A DNA stretch of 64,000 nucleotides. It comes from Strigamia acuminata (lineage: Eukaryota; Arthropoda; Chilopoda; Geophilomorpha; Linotaeniidae). Positions 36,150 to 47,694 of the stretch are shown here, piece by piece. Position 1 is the first letter of the stretch; each line of letters starts with the position of its first letter. A program made the translations under genes and the position numbers. The stretch lies in NCBI GenBank assembly GCA_949358305.1, contig OX442316.1, forward strand, positions 17,670,001 to 17,734,000, written 5' to 3'. Below the pieces are notes generated by a model that was not told the DNA's origin, made no database searches, and worked only from the letters and a program-made list of their open reading frames with translations.

Positions 36150-36475
36150 AATTTTAAATTAAGATTTTGCTTTTCGACATTTATGAAATCCATGAAATCT
36201 TATAAATTGTCTCGGAAATTATAGCAAAATTGACGGAAATATTAAAAGAAATCGTGAGTAATTTGCTTGGAATTTTTAAATCTTGAAATCCATAGCAAAT
36301 TTTTGAAATCATCAAGATCTAACTAATTTCTCAAGACCCCAAAATTCTAGAAATTCTGGAAATCCATAAAAATCTTACAAATTGTCCTGCAAAAAGTAGC
36401 AAAATTGAGCAAAATCTTTAAAGAAATCTGCCTGAAATTGTGAAATCTTCGAGATTTAACAGGATTTCAAAATTT
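36150..36475. repeat. Two-copy degenerate ~170-bp tandem repeat
   Basis: A block containing GAAATCCAT, then CTTA(T/C)AAATTGTC, then TAGCAAAATTGA, then AAAGAAATC occurs at about 36180-36260 and again at about 36355-36435. Degenerate, AT-rich and non-coding. Confidence 0.6.
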
Positions 36476-38149
36476 TAATTTTTTTTTCAATTGACTATTT
36501 ACTTCCTCGAGAAAGCCATAACAATAATGGCACTTGGCGAATTTCTATTACTGAAAACTGAATAGAACTAAAAAAAAAAAATTGGCTTTGATAATTTAAT
36601 AAATTTAATGTTTGGTCACCCTGTTGTGATGTTCCGCTTCTTCTCTCGGTGGGTTCTTGTTGGTTAATGAAAACCAACTGAGAAACAATATTAAGTCTCC
36701 TTTTTGGCACAAATACTTGACCAAAATCAGGCAGCAACTGATTTACAGCGTCACCAGTCTGTCTTTTTCCATATTAAATCACTAGTTGTCCTTTTATTTG
36801 AATCCATTGCGCTAGATGTTACTTTAGTGTACACCCACCACCCCCATCCAAAAAAAAATGTTTTTGGAAATTTTTTTAAATTATGATTAGCGCTTATACT
36901 TTTCCCCATAGTGGAAATATGTATTGAAAGTTGATGGCATGGAAAGTTATATTTCCACAATATTTCCATAACGGATATTTACTTTCATGACTACAATCAG
37001 AGTGTGGTATGGAAAGATGTATCTCATCTGTATTATGTTTAGTTAATTTTTTGGCGCATGGTGGCTTTTCCTGCCAGCTTCCGACGGAATTTAATTTTTG
37101 ACGAGTCGCTTACTCGGTTTTAAGAAAACCGGGAAGGTGTTTGGGAGTTAACAAATAATGTGGTTGACCACCTTCGTCACCGTATTGATTTCCAATGCAA
37201 AATTCCCCTTCCCCGCCCTCTTATGTCCAGTTGGAATTGCTACAGTTTGGCGATGGATGAAAATGCACGCACCAAGACATGGGTGTGGCACGAAGTGGTT
37301 ATAAAATAATAAATCATGCAGGAAAGTCGGCGCTTGTGTTTTAAGTAGAAATCGCACCTTGTAATTAGGTGTGACCCACCGCGCCAGCACGCGGCCGCCT
37401 TCGATCCCTTTTGGTTTTATTTTTATAACCGACCGGGTCATTTATCACGATCATTGCTGTCTTTTCCCCACAAAACCTGCGTACAAAGGAGACAAAAAGG
37501 GTTGCGAACTGTAATAGCCGACAACAAAGGGCGCGCACCATAAATCAGATGGACAGCGCCGCTCTTGTGGCAGATATTGTTTTTTTTGTGTGCGTGGTAA
37601 TTTAATCATGGGGGGTATCATTTTGGATGTGAGGAAACCGGAAGTTGGGTTTGTTTGCGTTTTTTTTTTTTTTTTTTTTGGTGTAATGGAGGAGGGGGAA
37701 AGAAATTCTGTGATAATGAAGCAGATGGTGGCCATTTGATGAGATGTCTCGCTGCGCGTGTCGTACACAGAGTTAAGAGTTGAGCTGAGATTTGAATAGT
37801 CAATTTAGAAAGCGAGAAAATGTTTGGGTGGGGAATTCTCCAGCTGGTGCCGTTTTTGGCGACTTCTGGCATCAATGGGTTTGGACTAATTTCACCTGCA
37901 TTTGCAATTTTTAGTAGACTCGACTCGTTTCGTTCTCTTAGGATTTAATTGTTTTTCTTCTGCGTCTTCTGTCATTGGGAGATGCAATTTCACTTTGTCT
38001 TATTTTTTTTTTTGTTTTTGGAGGGTCTGGTTTGTGAGTTGTCACAACTGGTGCAATTGCTAATGTTATTGGGTTTATTTTGCTGGTTGGGATTATGGTA
38101 AACAGTTTATTTTATTTTTTTTAATGAACGTGGTTTAAAATGTTGAAAT
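36476..38149. other. Dscam intron 1 segment
   Basis: No supported gene. A GC-richer patch lies at about 37200-37450, and a 19-base T run begins at about 37661. Frames of up to 105 codons lack motifs. Confidence 0.4.
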
Positions 38150-38560
38150 AATTAGAAAAATTTGGAAAATTGAATTAAATACTGGAAAATAATTGGAAAA
38201 AAATAGAAAAATGAATAAAATGTTGGGAAAAAATGGGAAATTGAATAAAATTTGGAAAAAAAATGGAAAATTGAATAAAATGTTGGGAAAAAATGGGAAA
38301 TTGAATAAAATTTGGAAAAAAAATGGAAAATTTAATAAAATTTTGGAAAAAATGAAAAAATGAATAAAATTTTGGGAAAAATGGAAAATTTAACAAAATT
38401 TTGGGACAAAATGGAAAATTTAATAAAATTTTGGAAAAAATGAAAAATTTAATAAAATTTTGGGAAAAATGAAAAATTTAACAAAATTTTGGGACAAAAT
38501 GGAAAATTTAATAAAATATTGGGAAAATTTAAATTTTTTTATTCAAACTTGGAAAATTGT
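38150..38560. repeat. AT-rich minisatellite
   Basis: Roughly 60-bp higher-order units built from GGAAAATTGAATAAAATTTT and GGGAAAAAATGGAAAATT motifs repeat through the interval. Repetitive frames reading as FPNFIQFPIFSQHFI-like strings are artefacts of the array. Confidence 0.9.
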
Positions 38561-39602
38561 TGGGAAAAATTAGAATATTTTCTAAAAAAGAAAAATTATA
38601 AAGAAAGGTTTGAATTTTTCTAAAATTGCACTTATATTAGGAAAAAATGGAATTTTTTTCCAAAATTGGAAATTTATTAGGAAAAAAGAGCTAAATATCG
38701 AGAAAAATTTTTTTTTTAAGTTGGTCCAACATAATGAATTAGTTATTCGTATTATTCATGGTAAGTAAAAGTATTATCTGACTCCTTGTGGTTCTGTTGA
38801 CATTCTAGTGTACATTCTTGCTCGAGGAATGCATGAAAAATCAAGGAGGAAAAGAAATAAACAATTTAACTCTCCTCTCCTACTCTGTTTACACCAACAA
38901 CATTCCTCAAGCCAGCAATACATTTAACCAGCATTAAATTCTTTGAAAATGTTGCAACAACAAATATTTTTCAAAAACTTCTTATTCAATATGGTGTCTG
39001 GGCAGACACCCAGCGCTAAATTGTCAACAAAGCTGCGCAGCAAAGCTCAGGAGCAGCACAACAAATCATGCGGCCAATATTCAATTGAATTCCTGATAAC
39101 AGAAACGGGAAACTTGTGTTGCTGCTATTTTATTGAGTTGCAGATAGGCAGGAGAGCGAGATTTACGCTTTCAATCCTTGAGGTAATAAGGTGAACGTTA
39201 AAACCCAATGGAATCGTGCCAATATTCAATTGAAACGCATCAATTGAGCTGTAATTTGCAAAGTTAATCGCAAAGTCAAAAAATTAATAAATAAATAAAA
39301 TTAATTTTTTTTAAATATTTTAAAATGCGATAATTGTTGGTTTTTCGAGTGGTCAGAAACGACACGTGTTCAGGTTTCTCCATTTGCAGAAGTTTAGCTG
39401 TTGAGGCTGTGTTGGTGTTAGGTAATAAATTTAATTAGACTCGGTCTGCTTTGAGTTTGCATTTTGTTTGAACGCATTAAATTTTAAATATGCACTCATT
39501 TCGTACTGACATGCATTAGTGTTTGTCGTCGTATGAATTTTCTTGGGATTTGAGTTCACAAGGTGATATTTGATAAATGGGAAGTCGAGAAAGTATTTTT
39601 TT
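38561..39602. other. Dscam intron 1 segment
   Basis: AT-rich non-coding sequence. Nothing recognised. Confidence 0.4.
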
Positions 39603-40691
39603 TTTAGAAGAAGAAAAAGATTTATTTTTGGTCGATTTTTGTCAAATTAAATTAGGTAAATTCGCAACTATGTGAATTTTTTTGAATTGATGTTTTTCTT
39701 TATGTTTTGGGTTATAAATTTTTTACTAGTCTGAATTTTTATTCGCATGGCACTTAGGAATGCTCTTTAATATTTTATTCACAAAGTTTTCTTTTTAAAT
39801 AACGGTTACGAGAGTTTAAATTAAAGGAATTGTGCATTGTTTTGAAGTTTTAAGGTTTTGCCACGTTGGCTTCACTGCAGTGCTGAGAAAAATGTGACGA
39901 TTAGCGATTTTTGTTTCAATTTTTATGGAAAAACTTTTGTGTGTATTTGCACGTCGCTTTTAAGTAAGGTAAATCCAAATTGGATTTTACAAAGCAGGTA
40001 ATTGAAATTTAAATGTACTGCCTGTGCTTTTCTGGAAGTAACAATGCGTCACATTGTATTTTGAAGCGTATTAGGGAGAATTAATGGAAGAGCATGTTTG
40101 TTAAAAGGGCTGAAATCGACATGCATCGATTCATTAATCGATTGATGAGAGACTTGGCTTCTTTTCTTCGTACTTCTAATAGAGCACTTCAAATTAGCTC
40201 TTTATTGACGAGCTGCGGAAGCCAACTTGGAAAATCAACTTGACCCACTTAGAAAGAAAATTTCCAGGAAAGAAATATCAAACCAAAAAACAAAAAAACA
40301 TGAGTAAAACATATTGCTAGTGGACCGAACAAGGTGAAAGTGAAGGATATTTAAAATTGTAATTATAAAAACACATTTCAGGTAAATTTCCGGTGTGCAA
40401 TACTTGGAATTTAGTTAATCAACACTGTTGATTCCAGGATTTGTTGTTGTTTATTGTACGAGCGGAAAAAACATCTATTAGTCATACTAGTAAAATTATA
40501 ACTAAACCGCCTTGAAATTTTCGTTTCTTTAAATTTTTAATTTAAGAAACATTTACCGTATTGACGAGTAAAAAATTTATAACCCAAAACTTAAAGAAAA
40601 ACATCAATTTCAAAAAATTCACAAAGTTGCGAATTTACCTAATTTAATTTGACAAAAATCGACCAAAAATAAATCTTTTTCTTCTTCTAAA
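39603..40691. repeat. 125-bp inverted repeat pair, 0.84 kb apart
   Basis: Arm 39603-39727 and arm 40567-40691 are inverted copies with only a handful of mismatches by eye (shared GAAGAAGAAAAAGATTTATT, then GTCGATTTTTGTCAAATT). The right arm interrupts a dispersed sequence otherwise shared with the Mpeg1 duplication flank, so it looks like the inserted copy. Confidence 0.85.
40308..40566 (+). repeat. Third copy of the Mpeg1-unit 5' flank
   Basis: About 260 bp matches the non-coding flank upstream of both Mpeg1 copies (30308-30573 in B and the corresponding part of A). Shared strings include AGTGGACCGAACAAGG, TTATTGTACGAGCGGAAAAA and AACCGCCTTGAAATTTTCG. It has no Mpeg1 coding sequence, so the flank is either a dispersed repeat or a relic of another duplication. 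It keeps the empty site of the solo-LTR-like insertion. Confidence 0.8.
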
Positions 40692-42471
40692 ATGCGATTT
40701 TGGCACTTTTTTTAAAAAAGCAAAGCATTTTTTTCAATTGTTAACAAAATAAAATTTAAAATTTCTTTATTTTAAATTAAATAAAGACATTTTTTATCAA
40801 TAATAATTTAATCTTTTATCGCACATGAAATGTAATTTCAATTGATTATACATACAAGCTCAAAAGTATTAGAATTTTACACTGGGAACGCCCAATTAGT
40901 ACAGAACTTGTTGTCTGGCATGCCCTACGAGAATAAAATTGTAGATTTTCTGAATTTTAAACTGGTGTGGCATTATTAAAAATTGATAGATCTACAATAT
41001 GCTTCATCAATATTAGTCTTATGCCAACTATTTATCATTATCTCTACATGCAAGTTCATTGTCTTAAGTAGTTTGATTGTCTTATCTTTTTGTCGCACTC
41101 AATTTTTGGTATTTCTGTGAAAATTGTGGAAGAAGCTTTTAAATTTGAGGAGTAATGACCTTATCCGTTAGTCTGTAATGGAGCATGCAAAATAACGTGA
41201 CCGTTGGTGTAGTTGAGATTTACATAACTGACTAGTTTATTCAAAATAACATATAGGTGGCGCTGCAGAAAGGCAGTGTCAAATTACCAAGTAACAAGTG
41301 ACGTGCATTGGAGTGAAGAACATGAAATTGATGAGATAAACGCTGAAATGACGTCCTACTGTAACGTTGCTGCAGCATGGATCTGAGAAATGATTGTCGT
41401 TCCTTTTAACAGCACACAGCAAGTTCTACGTCAGAGCTGTGCAAACTTTGCGCTTGCCCTTATTAATCTTTCCTGTGGGCAGCGCTACCGATAACCATTC
41501 TGTAAATAAATAAATGCTTTTAGATCATAAATCAGTACGGTAACTAACTTAAATTAAGCATTAGTGTGCACATAGAATTCATGTTTGTTGAAGCACCATG
41601 GTGGCTTTTACTTTGTAATTAGCTTCTGCACAGGGTGTGTCTAGAAGAAATGGTGAAACAGATCAGTACCTCCAGTTTGCTACAGCTGCCTGGAAAACAA
41701 TTGTTTTTTTGTTTGGGAGATGTGAAGAGCAACAAAGAAATGATAAGAAAGTGATTTTTGTTAATGAAACTTGTATTTTTTGCTTAAAAATGCCGGCGTG
41801 TTTTATAAGGACTTGGGGGTCTCGGTAAATTGGGTGCGTGTCAGCCATTAGTGATAAAGCAAAAAGTGATGTTAGATAAGGTGCAATGTTTATTTTTTCA
41901 AGTGCAAGATGTCACTCGCATTTATCAATTCTCTCTGGTGGACTAAAGCCCACAGGGTCGCATTACGAAACCGAGAAAGGGTTCAAGGGGACTCTATCCT
42001 AATTAACATGGGTTAAGTTGCAGGAACGGATGGGTATCATAGAGGTCACTGAGCATTCATAACAGGGTATTTGAGAGAGGAAACGTCTAATTAAGGTGAA
42101 GTTTCAGGTGAAGAGGGGAATTTTTTTTAACTTTTAAGATTTGGTTAGAAAATATTAACTTGCAAAATTTATACGGAGCTTTTTTTTCGGTATTTGGTTA
42201 CATGAGCATATGCACGTGTGCATTTTATAAAGTTTGGTTAAAACGAAAAAAATTAATTCTAAATTTTCTCACAAAAAAAATCAAATTATATTTCAGTTCA
42301 TGCAATAAATGTTGTTAACTATAGGCTTGTCCTTACTAGTACTTTAAAGAAAAAATAATAGGGGGAGGGCTGACCCTTACTTCTGGTCTAGCCCGAGACC
42401 TGACCCCAGTCCAATTTTACTAGCAAGATACTTTGCACGCGTTTTTTCGCGTCCAAATTTTGAAAAGCAGT
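40692..42471. other. Dscam intron 1 segment
   Basis: The first 30 bases continue the dispersed flank sequence (AATGCGATTTTGGCAC). The remainder is AT-rich, with no supported gene or clear repeat. Confidence 0.4.
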
Positions 42472-42503
42472 GAAGCAAAATATTAATTGTATGAATAACA
42501 AAT
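42472..42503. repeat. 32-bp exact inverted match to 44666-44697
   Basis: GAAGCAAAATATTAATTGTA and the next 12 bases recur exactly, inverted, at 44666-44697, and in diverged form near 52864-52890. It is too long to be chance, so it is probably part of a dispersed element family. Confidence 0.7.
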
Positions 42504-42782
42504 CAATTGTGTTACTTATTGCAGTCCGTCTTTTATTGCTCTCCTTCTTAGTGTGTTTGTGACCCCCTGACAATTATGTAAACCAATCAGGGTGCTCACG
42601 TTGCTTCTCCCTATGCACTTTCTCCAAATAAAGCATTATAGCTACTGCTACATATCTCATCAAGTCATCATCTACTTGTACAGAACACAACACTTATGGC
42701 TCGTCTTAATTAGTTAATGGCAACTACCCTTATTTGGGGTCATCACCTATTGGTTTTTTCTTTGAAGTACTATGTCATAAAT

Positions 42783-42928
42783 CAGGGCCGGCTAGACGTC
42801 TATTTTTCGGGCCCCCATACTTGAAAATTTCTAAGATTTCGAAGTTGATGTTTTTTTGATAAAAAAATCTTTTGGGGCTTCACTAATAAATTTTTCCCAA
42901 GGCCCCGGAGAACCTCCAGCCGGCTCTG
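42783..42928. mobile_element. Decayed hAT-like MITE
   Basis: The left end CAGGGCCGGCTAGA and right end TCCAGCCGGCTCTG are imperfect inverted repeats of the CAGGGCCGGCT type found on many hAT elements. The 8-bp flanks (TCATAAAT and GTGGTAAT) do not match, so the insertion is old or the ends are off by a few bases. 146 bp, non-coding. Confidence 0.6.
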
Positions 42929-43589
42929 GTGGTAATTAATTAGACAAGCCAGAAGTAAGGTGATTTATTTTTATTTGTTGATATACATTGACATTCGGTG
43001 CGGTGTATTGCAGTGAAGCTATTGAAAAGTTACAAAGGGACACGTTTCATTGTTTTTGTTTTTAGTATCGTCTCCATTTTTGTCACTGGTGCTGGTTTCC
43101 ATTTTCGTTACGAGGATTGTCCTCTTAGACGTAGTTCTACGTCAAAAATTCAATGCGCCGAGGATGAAGAGGGTCACAATAAATTGCCTTTGGAAAAAGT
43201 ATGCTTTATCATGGTCCGTCGAAGAACACTTGATTCGATATATCAGAAATTCTAATTGAGGGGTTTTTACTCATTTTTGGTGTATGCTAATTTAATATTT
43301 GGTTACCAAAACAATGCTCCGCATTAAGTTTCTCTTTTCTCGGTTTGATTTTTAGTGGGATTTTCTGGATTATATTTTTCTTCTTTTTTTTTGTTAAATT
43401 GGATTTGAATTTTGTCTCTTCTCTCCTTTAATGTTATTCAGTGAATAGCGTTGTAAGAAACTGAATGTGATCGAATTCATTCGAGCACGAAACGGATTAA
43501 CAGATTCAAATTGGCCATTTTGTCAAGTTACAATCTCATTTCCTTCTGTAAGGGAAAAAAAATCTCTGATTATACAAAGAAGAAGAGGA

Positions 43590-43621
<32 letters not shown>

Positions 43622-43673
43622 AAAGACGGCAGGAATAAAAAAGAGATAATGAAGTCTGTATATTTTCTTGCAG
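42929..43673. other. 3' end of Dscam intron 1
   Basis: Includes a (GAAA)n microsatellite at about 43588-43625 directly upstream of the Ig1 acceptor. The acceptor is TTTTCTTGCAG| at 43673. The GAAA repeat sits where a polypyrimidine tract or branch point might be, leaving only a short pyrimidine stretch before the AG. Confidence 0.7.
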
Positions 43674-43994
43674 GTCTATTATCGAGGACGGATTTGCACG
43701 GACCTGTGTTCGTCCAAGAGCCGCCCAATCGCGTGGATTTCTCCAACACGACGGGGGCGCGGGTCGACTGCACCGTTCATGGAGCCCCCACACCAGCAGT
43801 GCAGTGGTTATTAGCTGATGGAACTCCGGCTTTGGACGTGCCGGAAGTTCGTATTGTGTTTTCAAACGGCACTTTGGCCTTCTACTCATTTCCCGCTGAA
43901 GGCTACAGACAGGACGTGCACGCTGCAGTCTACAGATGTCGTGCTAGCAATTCCGTTGGAGCCATTCTCAGTCGAGATGTTCGCATTAGAGCAG
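43674..43994 (+). CDS. Dscam: Dscam exon: Ig1 domain
   Basis: 321-nt symmetric phase-1 exon (107 codons), from TTGCAG| to GCAG|GTTAGC. It encodes the whole first Ig domain: GPVFVQEPPNRVDFSNTTGA, then the first Cys (ARVDCTVHG), Trp (AVQWLL), and the second Cys (AVYRCRASNSVG). It ends SRDVRIRA. Order and motifs match Ig1 of arthropod Dscam almost motif for motif, including the YRQ(D/E)VHA insertion that marks the family. Dscam is a type I membrane adhesion receptor that binds itself homophilically. In arthropods it works in axon and dendrite self-avoidance and in haemocytes. Ig1 takes part in the N-terminal Ig1-Ig4 horseshoe. Confidence 0.96.
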
Positions 43995-46900
43995 GTTAGC
44001 AATGCAATTTTATTTTTTATTTTTTACTTTTTAAGTAAATGTTAAATTTTTTTTTTATAATTTAATTAAATTCTCTGGTTACGGCGCGTGTTTTAACGGC
44101 ATATAGCAATTTTTACTCGTGCAATAATTCAAAATAAATGGAAATTTTCATTTTATTTCTCCTCCATGTTGTGCTTCACTGCATTGCTGGGACTTATGAT
44201 GAAGCAAGTGTTGCGTTTTATTGCACTATATAACCGGAAGAACACGCTTCAGTAGAGGATTTACAGTAATTATAATTATTAATCGTCGGGTTTGGTGGTG
44301 ATGTAGTAAACCGGAAGTAGTAATATTATGCAGAAGCATTGGTGGGTTTTAAATCGGTTTAATCATAGCGTAGTCCGCTTTTTGTTTACCGTAAATTAAT
44401 GAGTTTGGTGATTGTAGAGGGAAAATGTCCACTAGAGGACTAATGGGTCGTATGCAAACAATTATAAGGCGAGTTCAATCTCAAATCAAAAAACCGATTT
44501 TTTTTTTTTTTTTATTTTCTCAGACGGAAATGACGCAAAACGTGCCATATTTTTTAGAATTGGATTATTGAAAAGCCGATTCTGGTAATCCACGTTTGGG
44601 ATCGATTCTTTGGATTTTGATCTCGATTTTAATTCGTTTACCTGTCAACATAAATAAAATCATTTATTTGTTATTCATACAATTAATATTTTGCTTCATA
44701 ACTTTGCAAAATTTAGAATTTCTTATCAGGAAGTGAGTATATATTAATGTATTCACTTCCTGATAAGAAATTATTCGTGTATTTATTACAATTGCATTAA
44801 ATCTGCAAACTAGTTCTAGAATCAAGAGAACACTTAAATTATAACGGCACATGCTTAAAATTTACTTGAATAAACTTATTTGGTAATCAAGTTTTTATAA
44901 TCGGTTTTTCACAATTTGAAATTGAATGCACCTATTCTCGGTCAAGTGAAGTTTCACTCTGCGCAGTCGACTGCGAGACATTTGAATGGGAAATAGGAAC
45001 CAGGGAGTGATTTAAGGCTTTTAAAAAGGGTATTTTTCCACTTAATCTGTGCGTGCAGATTACAGAAATGGAATGAAAACGTGACCTCATTTCGGGAAAC
45101 AAAATGAAAATTGATAATGATGGGTTTGCCCGAAAATATTATTTGCCACTTTATTGCCGTTGCTCGGAGACTGGAGTTTATTACACTTAAAGATATCCGG
45201 ATATCTATGTATCTATTCACAAAGAGTAGATAAAAGTGAGGTTAATTTCCTTTGCATTGCTATGGGAATGGCTGACCATAGACATAAAGGTTAATTATTA
45301 ACCATTTAACCTGGAATAAGTGAAGAACCTGGCTGCAGTTGCGCCGTTGTGCGGGTCTGGTGGATTCGAGAAAGGTCAGACGCGGTTCCGAGCGCTCGTA
45401 AAACGCAAACAATGTTCAAACACTTGCAAAACTGTTTGTAACACGATTAACACTCAGTGCTCTTTGCCTTTAATGGTAATCGAAGTATAAGTTTCATTTT
45501 ACTTGAGGGGAAAAATCTAACCAGATGGTCCCATTAGAGGCTTGTAGAGACCCTTTTACGAGATCATCTGCTGTGTACCTGCGAGGTAAAACTGTTGACC
45601 TGTTTTCCATGACCTTAAGTGCACGCGAATACATCTCATCGTGCACGTTTTACCTGCAAATAAAAATAAATCAAAAGGAGGAACGGACAAACAGAATTTT
45701 TATTTGATTTTGTTTTTCTTTTATGGAGATTCTGTTTTGATTGCAACAATATTTTCCTGGCTCGGAGGCCCGATAAGAGCCGGGAGAGCAAAAGTTTGTG
45801 TATTTTGGCTGCTTAAGGACTAAGGTTTAAAAGGAATGATAATGGATTAGGAATTTTAAATGGAAAAATGGAATTTTTTTTTTTTTTTTACAATTTTTTA
45901 AATCTCAATTTTATCGCATTTAAAAGTTAAACACCAACGGCTGCGCGTGGAATTTTGATGCGAAATTTAAGCTACATAAAGTAAAAAGCTGTCTATGGCG
46001 GCTCGGTGCCTGAAAAAGAAGTGTGCAGAGACACATTTGCACGAAGCTGTGCAGCGAAGCAAATAGCATGTGGGGGAGTCGTAGATTGTCACTGTCATCA
46101 ATGTAAAGTCTCGATTAGTTACCGGAAATGCAAAGTTTTGTTGCTGAGGATCATTTTTTTGGTTTTGCAAATTTTTTAGCAAATTTTTTAAATGGATTTT
46201 TGTGGGAAAATGACAGTGTGGGATGTGTTTTTTTAAATATTTCATTCGGACACGTTGAGTGGGGGCGCTGCACACGTGCAAACATGCTGCGAGCGATTTG
46301 GTGGGTCTGCGACAAAACGCAGCCGATGAAGACTGCATTGGGGAGAAGCTTGCAAGTGCACATGAGCTTTATTAATTTAGTTTTTTGTTTTTGCTTCGCG
46401 CGATGCAATTTCCATATTAACATATTTCCAAAAAAAAGCAAACAAAAAATTTTTTGTAAAAAAATTAAAATTAAAAAAAAAAAATGTTTTTTGAGATGCT
46501 TTTTAAGGATATTAAGCGAGTTGTAAGTTATAATAAACTTTTGTAATTAGCATAAATTAAGTGGAATCCATCAAGAGGATAACTAGCTGAAGATACTTTG
46601 CGGATGCCTCGTAGGGATCTCATGGGATATGAATGAGTTTAATGAAGTTTTGGGGCATTTGGTTCAAGTTTGTTGTCAGCATTTCATTAAACTGGTAATT
46701 AGAAGAATGTGAGAGACCACTGGTGTGTCAAATGTGCTGGAAAAGGTGATTATCCCAAAGGAAACACATGCTAACTTTTATAACCTGGAAATTGCAGCTT
46801 GAAAATGCAAATTATGTTGCATTAACGTTTTGCTCGTAAATTACGCCGCCCATAGATCCGACGTCGTTGTTGCTCGAAGAACTGAGGATTCGAGCAAATT

Positions 46901-47532
46901 GTTTGCATTAGAAATAAATTTTATTAAACGCGAAGAAAAATTAAAGTGAGGAAATGTTTTTTTTTTTTTTTTATTTTTTTTTTTTTTTTGAAAAAGTTGT
47001 TAGTGTTTCCAAGCTGAAGTCATAAACGCATCTGCAGAGTGAAATTTATTGAATTTTGAGGGAATGGATGGGAGGTGTATGATCATGATTAATTTTGATA
47101 TGAGAAAAGGTTAGATTTTTTTCCACCTTCGTCTATTTATCGATGGAGACTTCGGGAGGAAGAAAAAATTCACTTTTGTAAAAAAAAAAAAATCCATTTT
47201 GCGCTGAATCTGATTAAAAATCGAGAACGGGGTTGAAATCACGTGATACACGTTTTCACCGATTATTTTACTTTCAGGAAAATGTATAAAATTGACGGGG
47301 GAAATGAAAATTGTTTTTTTTATTTTTTAAAAATGTTTTTTTTTTTTTTTAAATCGTGTCTTGTTTTTTAATAATTGAGAAAAAAATGTTTTAATGGCTT
47401 TTTTTACGCTAAACATCAGAGATTTCAATCAAAATGAATATTGCAGTGAAGCCCAAGAAGCGCTTTTTGGGCGCGCTGTGCAGTGAAGCTTGTCACTCAG
47501 TTGAATGTGTTTTGTGTTGTTGCATTTTACAG
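43995..47532 (+). other. Dscam intron between Ig1 and Ig2a
   Basis: 3.5 kb. In insect Dscam1 the exon-4 array would lie around here. I searched it by eye for the exon-4 hallmarks (VIRGN, then LKC.IPSF) and see no second copy. It holds a perfect 20-bp inverted repeat at 44717-44736/44753-44772, the 32-bp inverted match at 44666-44697, and poly-T runs near 44500, 45870 and 46960. Confidence 0.6.
44717..44772. repeat. 20-bp perfect hairpin
   Basis: Arms at 44717-44736 (AATTTCTTATCAGGAAGTGA) and 44753-44772 are exact reverse complements with a 16-base loop. It lies 20 bases downstream of the 32-bp repeat shared with 42472, so it may be an inner part of the same element. Confidence 0.85.
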
Positions 47533-47694
47533 TTGTGCTGCAAATCTACGAAGTTCAAGTGTACAACGAGTTCGTCATCCGCGGCAACACGGCCGTACTC
47601 AAGTGCCACATCCCGAGCTTTGTGACGGATTACGTGAAAGTGGTGTCGTGGGTTCGCGACACCACGTTCAACGTGCTTTCCGAGGTAGAGACAG
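47533..47694 (+). CDS. Dscam: Dscam exon: Ig2 N-terminal half (exon 4 homologue)
   Basis: 162-nt symmetric phase-1 exon between TTTTACAG| and ACAG|GTGAGT. It encodes VLQIYEVQVYNEFVIRGN, then VLKCHIPSFVTDYVKVVSW, then VLSEVET. This is the same half-domain that is encoded by the hypervariable exon 4 cluster in insect Dscam1, with the strand carrying the first Ig2 Cys and the Trp. In those genes one of about a dozen alternatives is spliced in; here I find a single copy. The upstream split codon gives Val, reading RA-V-VLQIYE in frame. Confidence 0.95.

Noticed and set aside
42998-43259. Hydrophobic frames (FLFLVSSPFLSLVLV-like) just upstream of Ig1 as an alternative Dscam leader
   Set aside because: No ATG start in either frame, and the possible donor (CTG|GTGCTG) is weak; the 17145 exon has a proper ATG, donor and phase.
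43536-43889. 117-codon minus-strand frame opposite Ig1
   Set aside because: Antisense shadow of the Ig1 coding exon and the GAAA repeat.
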